A DNA stretch of 39,295 nt, taken from contig JACCXR010000411.1 of the NCBI GenBank assembly GCA_013696915.1, positions 1-39,295 of the forward strand, given 5' to 3'. Numbering within the stretch: position 1 is the first letter of the stretch; each line of letters begins with the position of its first letter. The notes under the pieces are model-generated. The model saw nothing but the letters and a program-made list of their open reading frames with translations. It was not told where the DNA came from and made no database searches. Below, one piece after another: positions 15,291-24,084 of the stretch. Both the position numbers and the translations under genes were made by a program. This DNA is from Euzebyaceae bacterium. Lineage in GTDB: Bacteria; Actinomycetota; Nitriliruptoria; Euzebyales; Egibacteraceae.

Positions 15291-16325
15291 ATGAGCGCCC
15301 AGGTGGATACTGAGGTCATCGTCGTCGGTGCCGGGGTCGTGGGCCTTGCCACGGCCCGCGCGCTCGCCCAGCTCGGTCGCGACGTGATCGTGCTGGAACG
15401 CCATGCGATCGGTCACGACGGCGCCTCGAGCCACGGGCGGTCGCGCATGTTCCGCTTCTCCTACCCCGAGCAGCTCTGGGTGCAGCGTGCGCAGGAGGCA
15501 CTTCCGCTCTGGCGCGCACTCGAGGCGGAGGCCGGAGAGCCGCTGCTGAAGTCCACGGGCTCGCTCGACCTCGGCGCGGTGGAGGGGCAGCGAGCCGCGC
15601 TCGCGGCCTGCGGGGCACGCTTCGAGCTGTTGAACGGGGGAGAGGTCGGGAGCCGCTGGCCGATCACGGTTACGGGCGGCGTGCCGGCGCTGTTCCAGCC
15701 CGACGGGGGCATGTTGCGTGCCGACGCCGTCGTTCAGGCATTGCTCGCCTCGGCGACGTCTGCGGGGGCGCGCGTCCTCGAGGAAACGGCAGCTGACGCG
15801 ATCGAGAGCGACCCCGCGGGTGTGCGGGTGGGCGACCTCCGTGCCGGGGTGGCGGTCGTCGCGGCTGGCGCGTGGACGCCCTCACTCGTCGCGCTCGACG
15901 CGCAGCCGACGCGGGAGACGAGCACCTACCTCTCCCTCGTTGGCGAGGGCGAGGAGCTTCCGGTCGTGATCGACACGACGACCACCTCGCAGACGGGGTT
16001 CGAGGCCTATGGGGTCGTCTCACCGGGCGAAGGGCTCAAGGCCGGGCTCCACGGCTCGGGCCAGCCGGCCGACCCCGACGAGCGAGGGGACCCGGACGAG
16101 GTGATCGTTGCCCAGACAGCTGCCTGGGCAACGCGACGCTTCCGTGACGCGTCCCCGGAGGTGCTGCGGGCCGAGACGTGCCTCTACACCAACATCGCCG
16201 ACGAGCGCTTCGTGGTCGAGCGGCGGGGACGCATCGTCGTCGGCTCGGCGTGCAGCGGCCACGGGTTCAAGTTCGCCCCGCTCGTCGGCGCCCAGCTCGC
16301 CGCACTTGCCGTGGAGACGCTGTGA
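15291..16325 (+). CDS. FAD-dependent amine/amino-acid oxidase (monomeric sarcosine oxidase-like)
   Basis: A 344-residue DAO-family flavoenzyme. The dinucleotide-binding motif GAGVVG is at 13-18; SSHGRSRMFRFSYPE (~46-60) matches the flavin-contact loop of sarcosine and N-methyltryptophan oxidases. C297 in ETCLYTN is at the position of the covalent 8-alpha-S-cysteinyl-FAD link in monomeric sarcosine oxidase, and SGHGFKFAPLVG near the C-terminus is the family's substrate/FAD segment. Such enzymes oxidise secondary (N-methyl) amines to an imine that hydrolyses to amine plus aldehyde, producing peroxide. The protein is shorter than typical sarcosine oxidases (~380-390). The ATG at 15291 follows GGATGG. 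It is first in a likely operon with the S9 peptidase 48 bases downstream. Confidence 0.9.
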   Translation: MSAQVDTEVIVVGAGVVGLATARALAQLGRDVIVLERHAIGHDGASSHGRSRMFRFSYPEQLWVQRAQEALPLWRALEAEAGEPLLKSTGSLDLGAVEGQRAALAACGARFELLNGGEVGSRWPITVTGGVPALFQPDGGMLRADAVVQALLASATSAGARVLEETAADAIESDPAGVRVGDLRAGVAVVAAGAWTPSLVALDAQPTRETSTYLSLVGEGEELPVVIDTTTTSQTGFEAYGVVSPGEGLKAGLHGSGQPADPDERGDPDEVIVAQTAAWATRRFRDASPEVLRAETCLYTNIADERFVVERRGRIVVGSACSGHGFKFAPLVGAQLAALAVETL

Positions 16326-16373
16326 GGGCGACGCGATTCCCGGCGAGCCGGCTCGCGTCGGCGCCCACGGTCG

Positions 16374-18314
16374 ATGCCGCCTAACCGCGCGCTGAGCCCC
16401 CGGGAGCTGGTCTACGGCTTCACGCTCGGGACCGACCCCCAGGTCTCGCCCAACGGCGAGCGGATCGCGTACACACTGATCACTCCGGACGAGGCCGCTC
16501 GGCCCCTTCGGCAGGTGTGGACCTGCAGGGTCGACGGCACGGAGCCGCACGCGGTCACGAGTCCAGAGGCGGCCGCGTCGGGGGTGCGGTGGTCGCCCGA
16601 CGGCGACCAGATCGCCTTCACGTCGGGCCGCGACGGGCTGTGGACGATCTGCGTCCTTGACGCAGACGCTCCAGGCGAGCCGCGGGAGCTCGTCTCACAC
16701 GCCCACGAGATCGGCGAGCTGGCCTGGGCGCCGCACGGCCAGACGATCGCGTACACCACCCTGTTCGACCCGGATAACCCCTCCGAGGAGCCGGAGCCAC
16801 AGGACGCTCCACCCAGGGTGCGCGTCACGCGCAGGCTCGACTACAAGGAGGACGGGCGGGGATACCTCGGAGACACCCGGATGCAGGTCTTCACCGTGGA
16901 CGTCACGGACGGGACACGGCGTCGCCTCACTTCTGACCCGCTCGATCACGACTGGCCGCAGTGGTCCCCCGACGGCCGGTTCCTCGGCATGCGCGTACGC
17001 CTGCAGGACCGCGCCGGCGAGCTACTGGTCGCGGTCGCCCTCGACTCGGCCGAGGTCGAGCGGATCGGCGGCGGTGAAGGGGTCACGCTCGTCCACTGGG
17101 CGTGGTCACCGGACGGCAGTCACGTGCTGATCGCGGCCGATCCCGACCGCTCCTTCCAGCCCGACTACTTCCTCCACAGCCGCGGGAGCGGGGAAACGAA
17201 GCGCCTGACGACCGACCACCGGTCGGCTCCCGACGCCGCCCCGCCGGCGTGGCTCGACGAACGGCGGGCCCTGCTCCACTCGTTCATCGCGGGGGCCAGC
17301 GCCCTGGAGTCGATCGACATCGTCACCGGTGAGGTCCAGCTGCTCGAGCGTGGAGAGACCCGCAACGCCGGGTTGAGCGTTGACCGGACGGGTCGGTACG
17401 TCGTCCAGACGGAGTCCTCGCTGAGCTCGATCGGGGAGCTCCGAGTCTTCGACCGCGACGAGAGCCGCGTGAAGACGGTCACACGACACAACGCCGACCT
17501 CCTCGAGCAAGCGCCTGCCGCAGCCTGGGAGCGCCTCTCCGTGGCGCGCGGCGAGCTCACGATCGACGCGTGGCTGTTGAAGCCGCCGGACTTTGACCCT
17601 GTCCGGCGGTACCCCGTCGTCCTCGACGTGCACGGTGGCCCGAACGGCAACTACGGCTACGGCTTCCTCGCGCACCAGCAGTGCCTGGCGACCAACGGCT
17701 TCCTGGTCGTCTTCGCGAACCCGCGCGGCTCGACGTCCTACGGCCGGCACTTCGCCTTGCAGGTCGTCCGCGACTGGGGCGGCGGTGACTACGCGGACCT
17801 GCTGGCGGTGCTCGACGAGGTCCTCGAGCGGCCCTATGCGGACACCGAACGCACGGGCATCTTCGGGATCAGCTACGGCGGGTACATGACGGCCTGGGCG
17901 ATCAGCCAGTCGGATCGCTTCCGCGCCGCTGTCTGCGGCGAACCGATCTTCGATCTCGAGTCCGACTACGGCACGAGCGACATCGCATGGAAGGGGCTCC
18001 AGCGCCACGGCGGAGGGCCTCCACACCTCGAGCGCGACTGGTACACCGACGCTTCTCCCTCGACGTACGCTCATCGCATCCGGACGCCGACGATGATCTT
18101 CCACGGCGAGGCCGATCACCGATGCCCGATCGGACAGAGCGAGCAGATGTTCGTCGCGCTGCGGCAAGCAGGCTGTGAGACCGAACTCGTCCGCTACCCG
18201 GGCGGATCGCACATGTTCTTCGCGCAAGGCCTGCCGGCCCACCGCATGGACTTTCTGACGCGCACGCTGGCCTGGTTCAAGGAGCACCTCGGCGATCCGA
18301 CCGACTCGGTGTAG
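16374..18314 (+). CDS. S9-family serine peptidase (prolyl oligopeptidase / acylaminoacyl-peptidase type)
   Basis: A 646-residue cytoplasmic peptidase with no signal sequence. Residues ~15-370 form a beta-propeller with repeated WSPDG-type blades (VRWSPDGDQIAFTS, PQWSPDGRFLG, WAWSPDGSHVLI). Residues ~380-640 form the alpha/beta-hydrolase domain with catalytic S500 (GISYGGYM), D581 (HGEADHRCP) and H613 (GGSHMFF). HGGPNGNYGYGF supplies the oxyanion region. The family cuts short peptides or removes N-acylated amino acids. The ATG at 16374 lacks a clear ribosome site, so translation may depend on the upstream oxidase gene. It ends convergent with the ABC ATPase gene. A second S9 peptidase in the window (22175-24064) is clearly diverged. 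Confidence 0.92.
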   Translation: MPPNRALSPRELVYGFTLGTDPQVSPNGERIAYTLITPDEAARPLRQVWTCRVDGTEPHAVTSPEAAASGVRWSPDGDQIAFTSGRDGLWTICVLDADAPGEPRELVSHAHEIGELAWAPHGQTIAYTTLFDPDNPSEEPEPQDAPPRVRVTRRLDYKEDGRGYLGDTRMQVFTVDVTDGTRRRLTSDPLDHDWPQWSPDGRFLGMRVRLQDRAGELLVAVALDSAEVERIGGGEGVTLVHWAWSPDGSHVLIAADPDRSFQPDYFLHSRGSGETKRLTTDHRSAPDAAPPAWLDERRALLHSFIAGASALESIDIVTGEVQLLERGETRNAGLSVDRTGRYVVQTESSLSSIGELRVFDRDESRVKTVTRHNADLLEQAPAAAWERLSVARGELTIDAWLLKPPDFDPVRRYPVVLDVHGGPNGNYGYGFLAHQQCLATNGFLVVFANPRGSTSYGRHFALQVVRDWGGGDYADLLAVLDEVLERPYADTERTGIFGISYGGYMTAWAISQSDRFRAAVCGEPIFDLESDYGTSDIAWKGLQRHGGGPPHLERDWYTDASPSTYAHRIRTPTMIFHGEADHRCPIGQSEQMFVALRQAGCETELVRYPGGSHMFFAQGLPAHRMDFLTRTLAWFKEHLGDPTDSV

Positions 18315-18482
18315 GCGTGGTCTAGGTCGGTGGGTCGGTATCTCGCATGCTCGATCCCTCTAGGTGGCTGGTGCTTTTCGCGAAATTGTACGGAGAGTAG
18401 TCAGCGTCCGAGCCTCCGACCTGCGGCTTATGACTATGGGTAGTTGTCCTTCCGGCGAGAGGGCCCGTTTGGCTCCAGCCAC
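18315..18482. other. Convergent intergenic region, visibly less GC-rich than its neighbours
   Basis: About 170 bases between the stops of the peptidase and the ABC ATPase. It contains no convincing gene. Its main structure is the inverted repeat pair described separately, with an A/T-richer interior (TTTTCGCGAAATTG near 18374). It may act as a bidirectional transcription end. Confidence 0.5.
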
Positions 18483-18486
18483 CTAG
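18360..18486. repeat. 12-bp perfect inverted repeat flanking ~103 bases
   Basis: CTAGGTGGCTGG at 18360-18371 is matched exactly by its reverse complement CCAGCCACCTAG at 18475-18486. The right arm overlaps the TAG stop of the ABC ATPase gene. No direct repeats are seen outside the arms. It could be a long-range terminator stem or the ends of a small relic element. Confidence 0.6.
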
Positions 18487-20315
18487 GCGTCGCGGAGCCA
18501 GTCCGGTGAAGAGCGGGGCATCGACTCGACGAGCTTGACGGTGTACGGGTGTTGCGGCGCGTCGATGACCGCGTCGACCGGGCCCGACTCGACGACCGCA
18601 CCCCGGTGAAGCACATAGATCCGGTCGACCACCTGGCGCACGACCGGAAGGTCGTGCGTGATGAAGAGGTAGCCGATCCCGAGGTCAGCGCGCAGCGTCT
18701 TCAGCAGGTTCAGGATCTGGGCCTGCACGGACACGTCGAGCGCTGACACCGCCTCATCGCAGATGATCAGCCTCGGCTTGACCGCGAGGGCGCGGGCGAT
18801 GGCGACTCTCTGGCGCTCGCCGCCGGAGAGAGCCACCGGCTTGCGGGCGGCATACGAGCCGGGAAGCCCCACTTTCGCGAGCAACGCTTCCACCTCCTCG
18901 CCGACGCGGCGCGAGCGTGGCTCGTAGAGCGTGATCGCCTCCCTCAGCGTGGTACCGACGCTGCGCACCGGGTTGAGCGACGAGTAGGGGTCCTGGAAGA
19001 TGATCTGCACGACGCGGCGGAGCCGCCGGCGGTCGCCCGACGACAACGCCGCGTAGTCCGCCGCCTGGATGCCGTCGATCGTGATCCGGCCCGCGCTCGG
19101 CGTCTCGAGTCCCACGAGGCAGCGCCCGAGCGTCGTCTTCCCCGAGCCCGACTCGCCGACGAGGCCGACGCTCTCGTGCGCCCCCACCTCCAGCGACACG
19201 CCGGCGAGGGCGACCACCGCTGCGCCGCCTCTCCGTCCGACCGCACCTTCGAAGACCTTCTCGACCTGCTCCACCTCGATCAGGCGGGAGGCTGGGCGCG
19301 CGGGCCGGATCGGCGCCGGCTGCTCGACGACCACGCGCGTCTCCCGCATCGACTCACGGATCTCATGGATCCGGACGCACGCGGTCGACCGCCCGGGTGA
19401 GACAAGGGCGAGCGGCGGCCGTCCGGCCCCGCACACGGGCGCCGCCCACCGGCACCGCGGCGTGAACGGGCACATCTGCGCGACATCGTCCGGCGAGGGC
19501 ACGGCGCCGGGGATCGACGCCAGCTCCGCGAGTCGCCGGTCTCCGGGCGGCTCCGACAGGAGCAGGCCCAGCGTGTACGGATGCAGGGGCTCCGCCTCGA
19601 GCGCCGCCCCCGCGCCGACCTCGAGCAGCGAACCGGCGTAGAGGACGCAGACGCGATCACACACCGCGAAGGCGACCCGCAGATCGTGCGTGATCAGGAC
19701 GAGCCCCATCGAGCGCGCCTCCTGCAAGGACTTGAGGAGAGCGAGGAGCTCTTTCTGCGTCGTCGCATCCAGTGCGGTCGACGGCTCGTCTGCGATCAGG
19801 ATCTTCGGGTCGCCGGCGAGTGCCGCCGCGATTGCCACCCGCTGCCTCATCCCGCCCGAGAGCTCGAAGGGATAGCGGTCGATCGCATCAGCGATCCCGA
19901 CCTCCGCGAGGCGCCTGGTGGCCTCGGCCCGGCGGGCGCGCCGGCTCACGCGCCCGCCTTCGAACCGCTCGAGCACCTCCGTGATGTGGCGGCCACAGCG
20001 AAGCAGCGGGTTCAGCATCGTGAACGGGTCCTGGAGGATCAGTCCGATCTGGGAGCCGCGCACACCCCCCAGCTCGCGCTCGGGCAGGCCGATCAGCTCG
20101 CGCCCGTCGTAGGTCACTGACCCACGTGCCGAGACGCCCGGCGGCAGCAGGCCGATCACGGCGCGGGCCGTCATCGACTTGCCGCTTCCCGATTCACCGA
20201 CGATCCCGACCGTCTCGCCGGCATCCAGCGAGAGGTCGAACTCTCGGACGATCGTCCGCCGGTGGCCGCCGATCCGACTTTCGATCGTCACGCCGTGGAC
20301 CTCCAGGACCCTCAT
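18483..20315 (-). CDS. Oligopeptide ABC importer, fused two-domain ATPase (OppD-OppF type)
   Basis: A 610-residue protein with two complete nucleotide-binding domains, joining what are usually separate OppD/DppD and OppF/DppF subunits. Domain 1 (~1-320) has Walker A GESGSGKSMT, signature LSGGMRQRVAIA, Walker B ILIADEPSTALD, and the OppD-type cysteine segment CPFTPRC. Domain 2 (~335-610) has GESGSGKTTLGR, LSGGERQRVAIARAL and LIICDEAVSALD, then the HPYTVKLVESMP tail. It hydrolyses ATP at the membrane to drive import through the two permeases just upstream. It is last in the leftward operon (binding protein, S9 peptidase, two permeases, ATPase), 37 bases after the second permease. It is paralogous to the ATPase at 29661-31595. 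Confidence 0.95.
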   Translation of the reverse strand: MRVLEVHGVTIESRIGGHRRTIVREFDLSLDAGETVGIVGESGSGKSMTARAVIGLLPPGVSARGSVTYDGRELIGLPERELGGVRGSQIGLILQDPFTMLNPLLRCGRHITEVLERFEGGRVSRRARRAEATRRLAEVGIADAIDRYPFELSGGMRQRVAIAAALAGDPKILIADEPSTALDATTQKELLALLKSLQEARSMGLVLITHDLRVAFAVCDRVCVLYAGSLLEVGAGAALEAEPLHPYTLGLLLSEPPGDRRLAELASIPGAVPSPDDVAQMCPFTPRCRWAAPVCGAGRPPLALVSPGRSTACVRIHEIRESMRETRVVVEQPAPIRPARPASRLIEVEQVEKVFEGAVGRRGGAAVVALAGVSLEVGAHESVGLVGESGSGKTTLGRCLVGLETPSAGRITIDGIQAADYAALSSGDRRRLRRVVQIIFQDPYSSLNPVRSVGTTLREAITLYEPRSRRVGEEVEALLAKVGLPGSYAARKPVALSGGERQRVAIARALAVKPRLIICDEAVSALDVSVQAQILNLLKTLRADLGIGYLFITHDLPVVRQVVDRIYVLHRGAVVESGPVDAVIDAPQHPYTVKLVESMPRSSPDWLRDA

Positions 20316-20352
20316 CCTTTCGGCACGGGATCGCCTGGACGGGGCGCCGCCC

Positions 20353-21216
20353 TCACCGCGCGCGCCCGCGGTCGGCGAGCCGCTCGTAGAGCCAGTCGCC
20401 GACGAGGTTCATGCTGGCGGCGGTGAGCACGATCATGCCCCCCGGCGCGAGAGCGGCCATGGGGTTGTCGAACAGCAGGAGCCGGCTCTCCGCCAGCATG
20501 CGCCCCCACTCGGCGCTCCCGGGGCCGACGCCGAGACCGAGGAAGGAGAGCGCGGAGAGGGCGACCAGGCTGAAGGCGAAGTTGAGAAAGGCGTTCGGGA
20601 GCGTGATCGGAAGGATGTTCGGAAAGATGTGGCGGAACATGATCCGCGGCGCGGGGACGCCGAGCGTGCGCGCGGCCTCGACATACGGTAACGATCGCTG
20701 CTCCAGGGTGGCACCGCGAATGATCCGCGTGTCGAACGGCGAGGTCAGCACGAGAAGCACGATCACCGCGAGCGCATAGCTGCTCCCGAGGACGCCGACC
20801 AGGACGATCGCGACGAGCAGGCCTGGAAGCGCGAACATCAGGTCGACCCAGCGCATGATCGCGGCGTCGAGCAGCCCGCCCTTGTAGCCGGCCAGGAGAC
20901 CGAGCACGTTGCCGATCACGAAAGCTCCGAGCGCGATCAGGACCGGCCCGATCAGCGCCCCGCGGGCACCGAAGATCGTCCTCGAGAAGACGTCGCGACC
21001 GACGGCATCGGTGCCGAACCAGAACTCGCTGTTGGGGGTGGTCAGGCCAACGACCAGGTTCTGGGCTTGAGGGTCGCGCGGCGCGACGAAGGGAGCGGCG
21101 AACGCCAGAAGGACGACGACGCCCACGACCAAAAAGGAGAACGCGAGAGTGAACGGCGTGCGGGGGATCCACCGCATCCGGCCCCGCCCGATCGTCGGGA
21201 TCGCATCCCCGCTCAC
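20353..21216 (-). CDS. Oligopeptide ABC importer permease (DppC/OppC type)
   Basis: A 287-residue inner-membrane permease with about six hydrophobic segments (first FLVVGVVVLLAFAAPFVAP, ~21-39). The EAA loop reads EAARTLGVPAPRIMFRHIFPN, and the OppC family signature FGTDAVGRDVFSRTIFGAR lies in the periplasmic N-terminal loop. The GTG at 21216 overlaps the stop of the DppB-type permease (GTGA), so the pair is translationally coupled. It is closely similar to the permease at 28807-29664, even in the terminal SMNLVGDWLYERLADRGRAR. Confidence 0.95.
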   Translation of the reverse strand: MSGDAIPTIGRGRMRWIPRTPFTLAFSFLVVGVVVLLAFAAPFVAPRDPQAQNLVVGLTTPNSEFWFGTDAVGRDVFSRTIFGARGALIGPVLIALGAFVIGNVLGLLAGYKGGLLDAAIMRWVDLMFALPGLLVAIVLVGVLGSSYALAVIVLLVLTSPFDTRIIRGATLEQRSLPYVEAARTLGVPAPRIMFRHIFPNILPITLPNAFLNFAFSLVALSALSFLGLGVGPGSAEWGRMLAESRLLLFDNPMAALAPGGMIVLTAASMNLVGDWLYERLADRGRAR

Positions 21217-22178
21217 GCGGTCGTCTCGCTGTAGCTGATGCGTGGGTCGATGAAGAGGTAGATGACGTCCGTTGCCAGGTTGACCAGGATGACCACGGTC
21301 GCCAAGACCATGGACAGGCCTTGCACCATCGGCAGGTCCCTGAAGTTGACCGACTCGACGAGCAGCGCACCGATCCCCGGGAGGGCGAAGGTCACCTCGA
21401 CCAAGGCAGCTCCGGTGAGCATGAACGCCAGCATGAGCGCGCCGGCGTTCACGACCGGGATCAGTGCGTTGCGCAGCGCATAGGCGCGAAGCACGCGCCG
21501 CGGCGACAATCCGCGCGCCCGCGCGAAGGTGACGAAGTCCTGATCGAGCGCCCCGATCATGCCGGCGCGCGTCAGCCGCACCACGAGCGCTGCGCCGCCG
21601 AACGCCAACGCCAGGGCCGGCAGCGTGAGGTGCCAGAACCGATCCGCGAAGCCCTCGCCCTGTCCGAAAGCGGGGAACCAGCCGAGGAGGACTGCGAACA
21701 GGTAGAGGAGAAAGACCCCGGTCACAAAGGGGGGGGCGCTCGCGCCGACGATGCTGAACATCACGATGCCGCGATCGACGCTCGTCCGGCTCTTGACCGC
21801 CGCGAGGATGCCGAGGCTCAACCCGGCGACCATCGCCACGATGAACCCGTAGAGGCCGAGGAAGATCGTCAGGCCCATCCGGTTCAGGATCGCGTTCAGG
21901 ACAGGCTCCCCCGTCCGGATCGATTCGCCGAAGTCGAGCCTGATCGCACCGCTCACCCAGAGCCGGTACTGCTGGAGAAACGGCTCGTTGAGGTTGAAGG
22001 CCTCCCGGATCTCGTTGCGCGTCGCCGCATCGACTGCCCGACCCTGGAGCAGGACCTGCTCGGCGCTGCCGGGGGCCAGGTAGAGGAGGCTGAAGACTCC
22101 GAAGGAGATGATCATGAGCAGGACCGCGAGCGCTGCCAGACGGCGGAGGACGAAGAGCGCCAGGCCTCGGACGCTCAT
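21213..22178 (-). CDS. Oligopeptide ABC importer permease (DppB/OppB type)
   Basis: A 321-residue membrane permease. It opens with a transmembrane helix (LAALAVLLMIISFGVFSLLY), followed by the DppB-type APGSAEQVLLQGRAVDAAT and FGESIRTGEPV segments; the EAA loop region is FARARGLSPRRVLRAYALRN, and the end is IYLFIDPRISY. The ATG at 22178 overlaps the stop of the S9 peptidase (ATGA), so importer and peptidase are made from one message with coupled translation. It pairs with the DppC-type permease encoded immediately downstream and resembles the permease at 27842-28810. Confidence 0.95.
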   Translation of the reverse strand: MSVRGLALFVLRRLAALAVLLMIISFGVFSLLYLAPGSAEQVLLQGRAVDAATRNEIREAFNLNEPFLQQYRLWVSGAIRLDFGESIRTGEPVLNAILNRMGLTIFLGLYGFIVAMVAGLSLGILAAVKSRTSVDRGIVMFSIVGASAPPFVTGVFLLYLFAVLLGWFPAFGQGEGFADRFWHLTLPALALAFGGAALVVRLTRAGMIGALDQDFVTFARARGLSPRRVLRAYALRNALIPVVNAGALMLAFMLTGAALVEVTFALPGIGALLVESVNFRDLPMVQGLSMVLATVVILVNLATDVIYLFIDPRISYSETTA

Positions 22179-24064
22179 CCGCCGGAGACGAGGTGGCGGT
22201 CGAACCACTCGCGCACGCGATCCCACAGATCGAGCTGGTGGTCGAGCTCGATCCAGCCGTGCCCCTCCCGCGGATAGACCACCAGCTCCGTCTCGACGCC
22301 CGCCTCGACCAGGGCGCCGTAGAGCTCTTGCGCCTGGGACACCGGGCAGTAGGCGTCGAGCTCGCCATGGAGGATCAACGTCGGTGTTGTGCAGGTTCGC
22401 GCATGGGCGGCCGGCGAGCGCTCGAGGTAGGCGGGGAACGGCTCGGCCCCCCCGAAGAGGATGTCGTCGAGAGCGGGGATGTTTGCCGTGTAGTGCGCGC
22501 TGAGGTAGTCCGAGACGCAGGCCAGCGCCACGCTCGCGCGAAAGCGGTGGGTCTGCGTCACCGCCCAAGCGGCCATGAAGCCACCGTGGCTCGCCCCGAT
22601 GATGCCCACCCTGTCGCCGTCGCCGATCCCGCGTGCGACGCAGGACTCGACGCCCGCGAGCGTGTCTCCGAGCTCGGCTCCGCCAAGGTCGCCTACGACG
22701 GCGCGCGCGAACTCCTGCCCGCGTCCGGTGCTCCCTCGCGGGTTCGGCAGGAGCACCGCATAGCCGGCGTCAGCGAGGAGGGCCGCATGCCAGAAGCCGG
22801 ACGGGAACGCATACGACCAGGACGCGCTCGGCCCTCCGTGGATGAACGCGACCAGGGGGAGCGGCTCCTCACCGGTATCCCGGGGCCGGACCAGCAGCCC
22901 CTCGATCTCGAGGCCGTCGGGGGCATCCCAGACGATGCGCTCGGCCGGCGGCAGCGCGAGCCCGGCGAGCCCGCGGTTGACACTCGTCAGCGGACGCCAC
23001 CCCGCCTCCGGGCGCCGGAGCTCCAGCGCGGCGACCTCCGGCGGGTCGTGGAGCGTCTCGCGGATCGCGACGAGCCGCCGCTGGTCACGGTCGGCGGACA
23101 GACCCGGGGACCCGCCGAAGGTCCCTTTGCCGCGCCAGAGCTGCTCGACCGCGCCGTCGACGGTGAGCACACCGCATGCGGCCTCGAGGCCGTGGCGCGC
23201 CGTGAACCACAGTGAGGACTCCGTACACCACTCGATCGAGGTCACGTCGAGCTCTGGCGCGACGACCCTCGCCTCAGCCGCCTCCACGTCGATCACCATC
23301 ACAGTTCCGACGAGACTGCCACGGTCGCTGCAGATCCCCTCCAGGAACGCGACGCGCCCGCCCCGGGCCGAGAGCCGCGGGCAGGCGATCTGCCAGCGAG
23401 GGGCAGACAGGCTCGTGGCCGACCGGGTAGCGACATCGAGCCGCCCGAGAAAGGCGCCGTACCAGCCGCTTTCCGTCGGATCGTCTGCGAGAACGGCGAC
23501 GACCTCGTCGCCGTGCCAGTCGAACTCCCAGACGGTGAGGCCTTCGGGGCCCACCTCTGCCGTCACGCCGGTCGCGAGCTCGACGCGGTACAGGCGGCGC
23601 CACGGCCCCAAAGGATCGGCGGACCGCCGGACGTGCGGATCGTTGTCGGCACCCGCCGATGGATCACCGGCGGCGAGCACGAGCAGTGCCTCACCGGAAC
23701 CTGCCCAGCGGATGTCCTGGACAGACCCGGGAACCTCGCCCAGCGGTCGCGGGTCGCGGTCCACGGGGTCGAGGAGCCGCAGCGCCATCCGACCCCGGTC
23801 GCCGTCGCTCGAGGCGAACGCGAGGATGCTTCCGTCCGGAGCCCAGCGGGGAAGCGCGGCCGCGACCGCGCTGTCTGTCAGCGGTGCGGCGTCGCCGCCG
23901 GGCTCGACGAGCCAGAGCCGCCGCTGGGGGCCACGGCCAGGGGTCGAGAAGCCGGCGGCGACCGAGAACGCGATCCATCGGCCGTCCGGCGACTGCACCG
24001 GGTCTGCGGGCCTGAGACACCCCACGAGGCGCTCGCACGAAAGTGCCGGTGCCCGACCCGTCAT
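22175..24064 (-). CDS. S9-family serine peptidase inside the peptide-importer operon
   Basis: A 629-residue cytoplasmic prolyl-oligopeptidase-type enzyme. The N-terminal beta-propeller (~15-370) carries blades such as VQSPDGRWIAFSVA and PRWAPDGSILAFAS. The hydrolase domain has FIHGGPSASWSYAF, catalytic S492 (GASHGGF), D570 (HGELDAYCP) and H602 (REGHGW). It lies between the binding-protein gene (20 bases upstream) and the first permease (ATGA overlap downstream), so it probably hydrolyses the imported peptide or N-acyl compound on entry. No signal peptide is visible, consistent with cytoplasmic action. The paralogous importer at 26-31.6 kb has no peptidase at this position. Confidence 0.92.
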   Translation of the reverse strand: MTGRAPALSCERLVGCLRPADPVQSPDGRWIAFSVAAGFSTPGRGPQRRLWLVEPGGDAAPLTDSAVAAALPRWAPDGSILAFASSDGDRGRMALRLLDPVDRDPRPLGEVPGSVQDIRWAGSGEALLVLAAGDPSAGADNDPHVRRSADPLGPWRRLYRVELATGVTAEVGPEGLTVWEFDWHGDEVVAVLADDPTESGWYGAFLGRLDVATRSATSLSAPRWQIACPRLSARGGRVAFLEGICSDRGSLVGTVMVIDVEAAEARVVAPELDVTSIEWCTESSLWFTARHGLEAACGVLTVDGAVEQLWRGKGTFGGSPGLSADRDQRRLVAIRETLHDPPEVAALELRRPEAGWRPLTSVNRGLAGLALPPAERIVWDAPDGLEIEGLLVRPRDTGEEPLPLVAFIHGGPSASWSYAFPSGFWHAALLADAGYAVLLPNPRGSTGRGQEFARAVVGDLGGAELGDTLAGVESCVARGIGDGDRVGIIGASHGGFMAAWAVTQTHRFRASVALACVSDYLSAHYTANIPALDDILFGGAEPFPAYLERSPAAHARTCTTPTLILHGELDAYCPVSQAQELYGALVEAGVETELVVYPREGHGWIELDHQLDLWDRVREWFDRHLVSGG

Positions 24065-24084
24065 TGCGGCGCCAGAAACGGCGG

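Noticed and set aside
20585..20597. AGAA-N5-TTCG near-match to the shared repeat
   Set aside because: It lies inside the DppC-type permease coding sequence and has a mismatch in the second arm; treated as chance.
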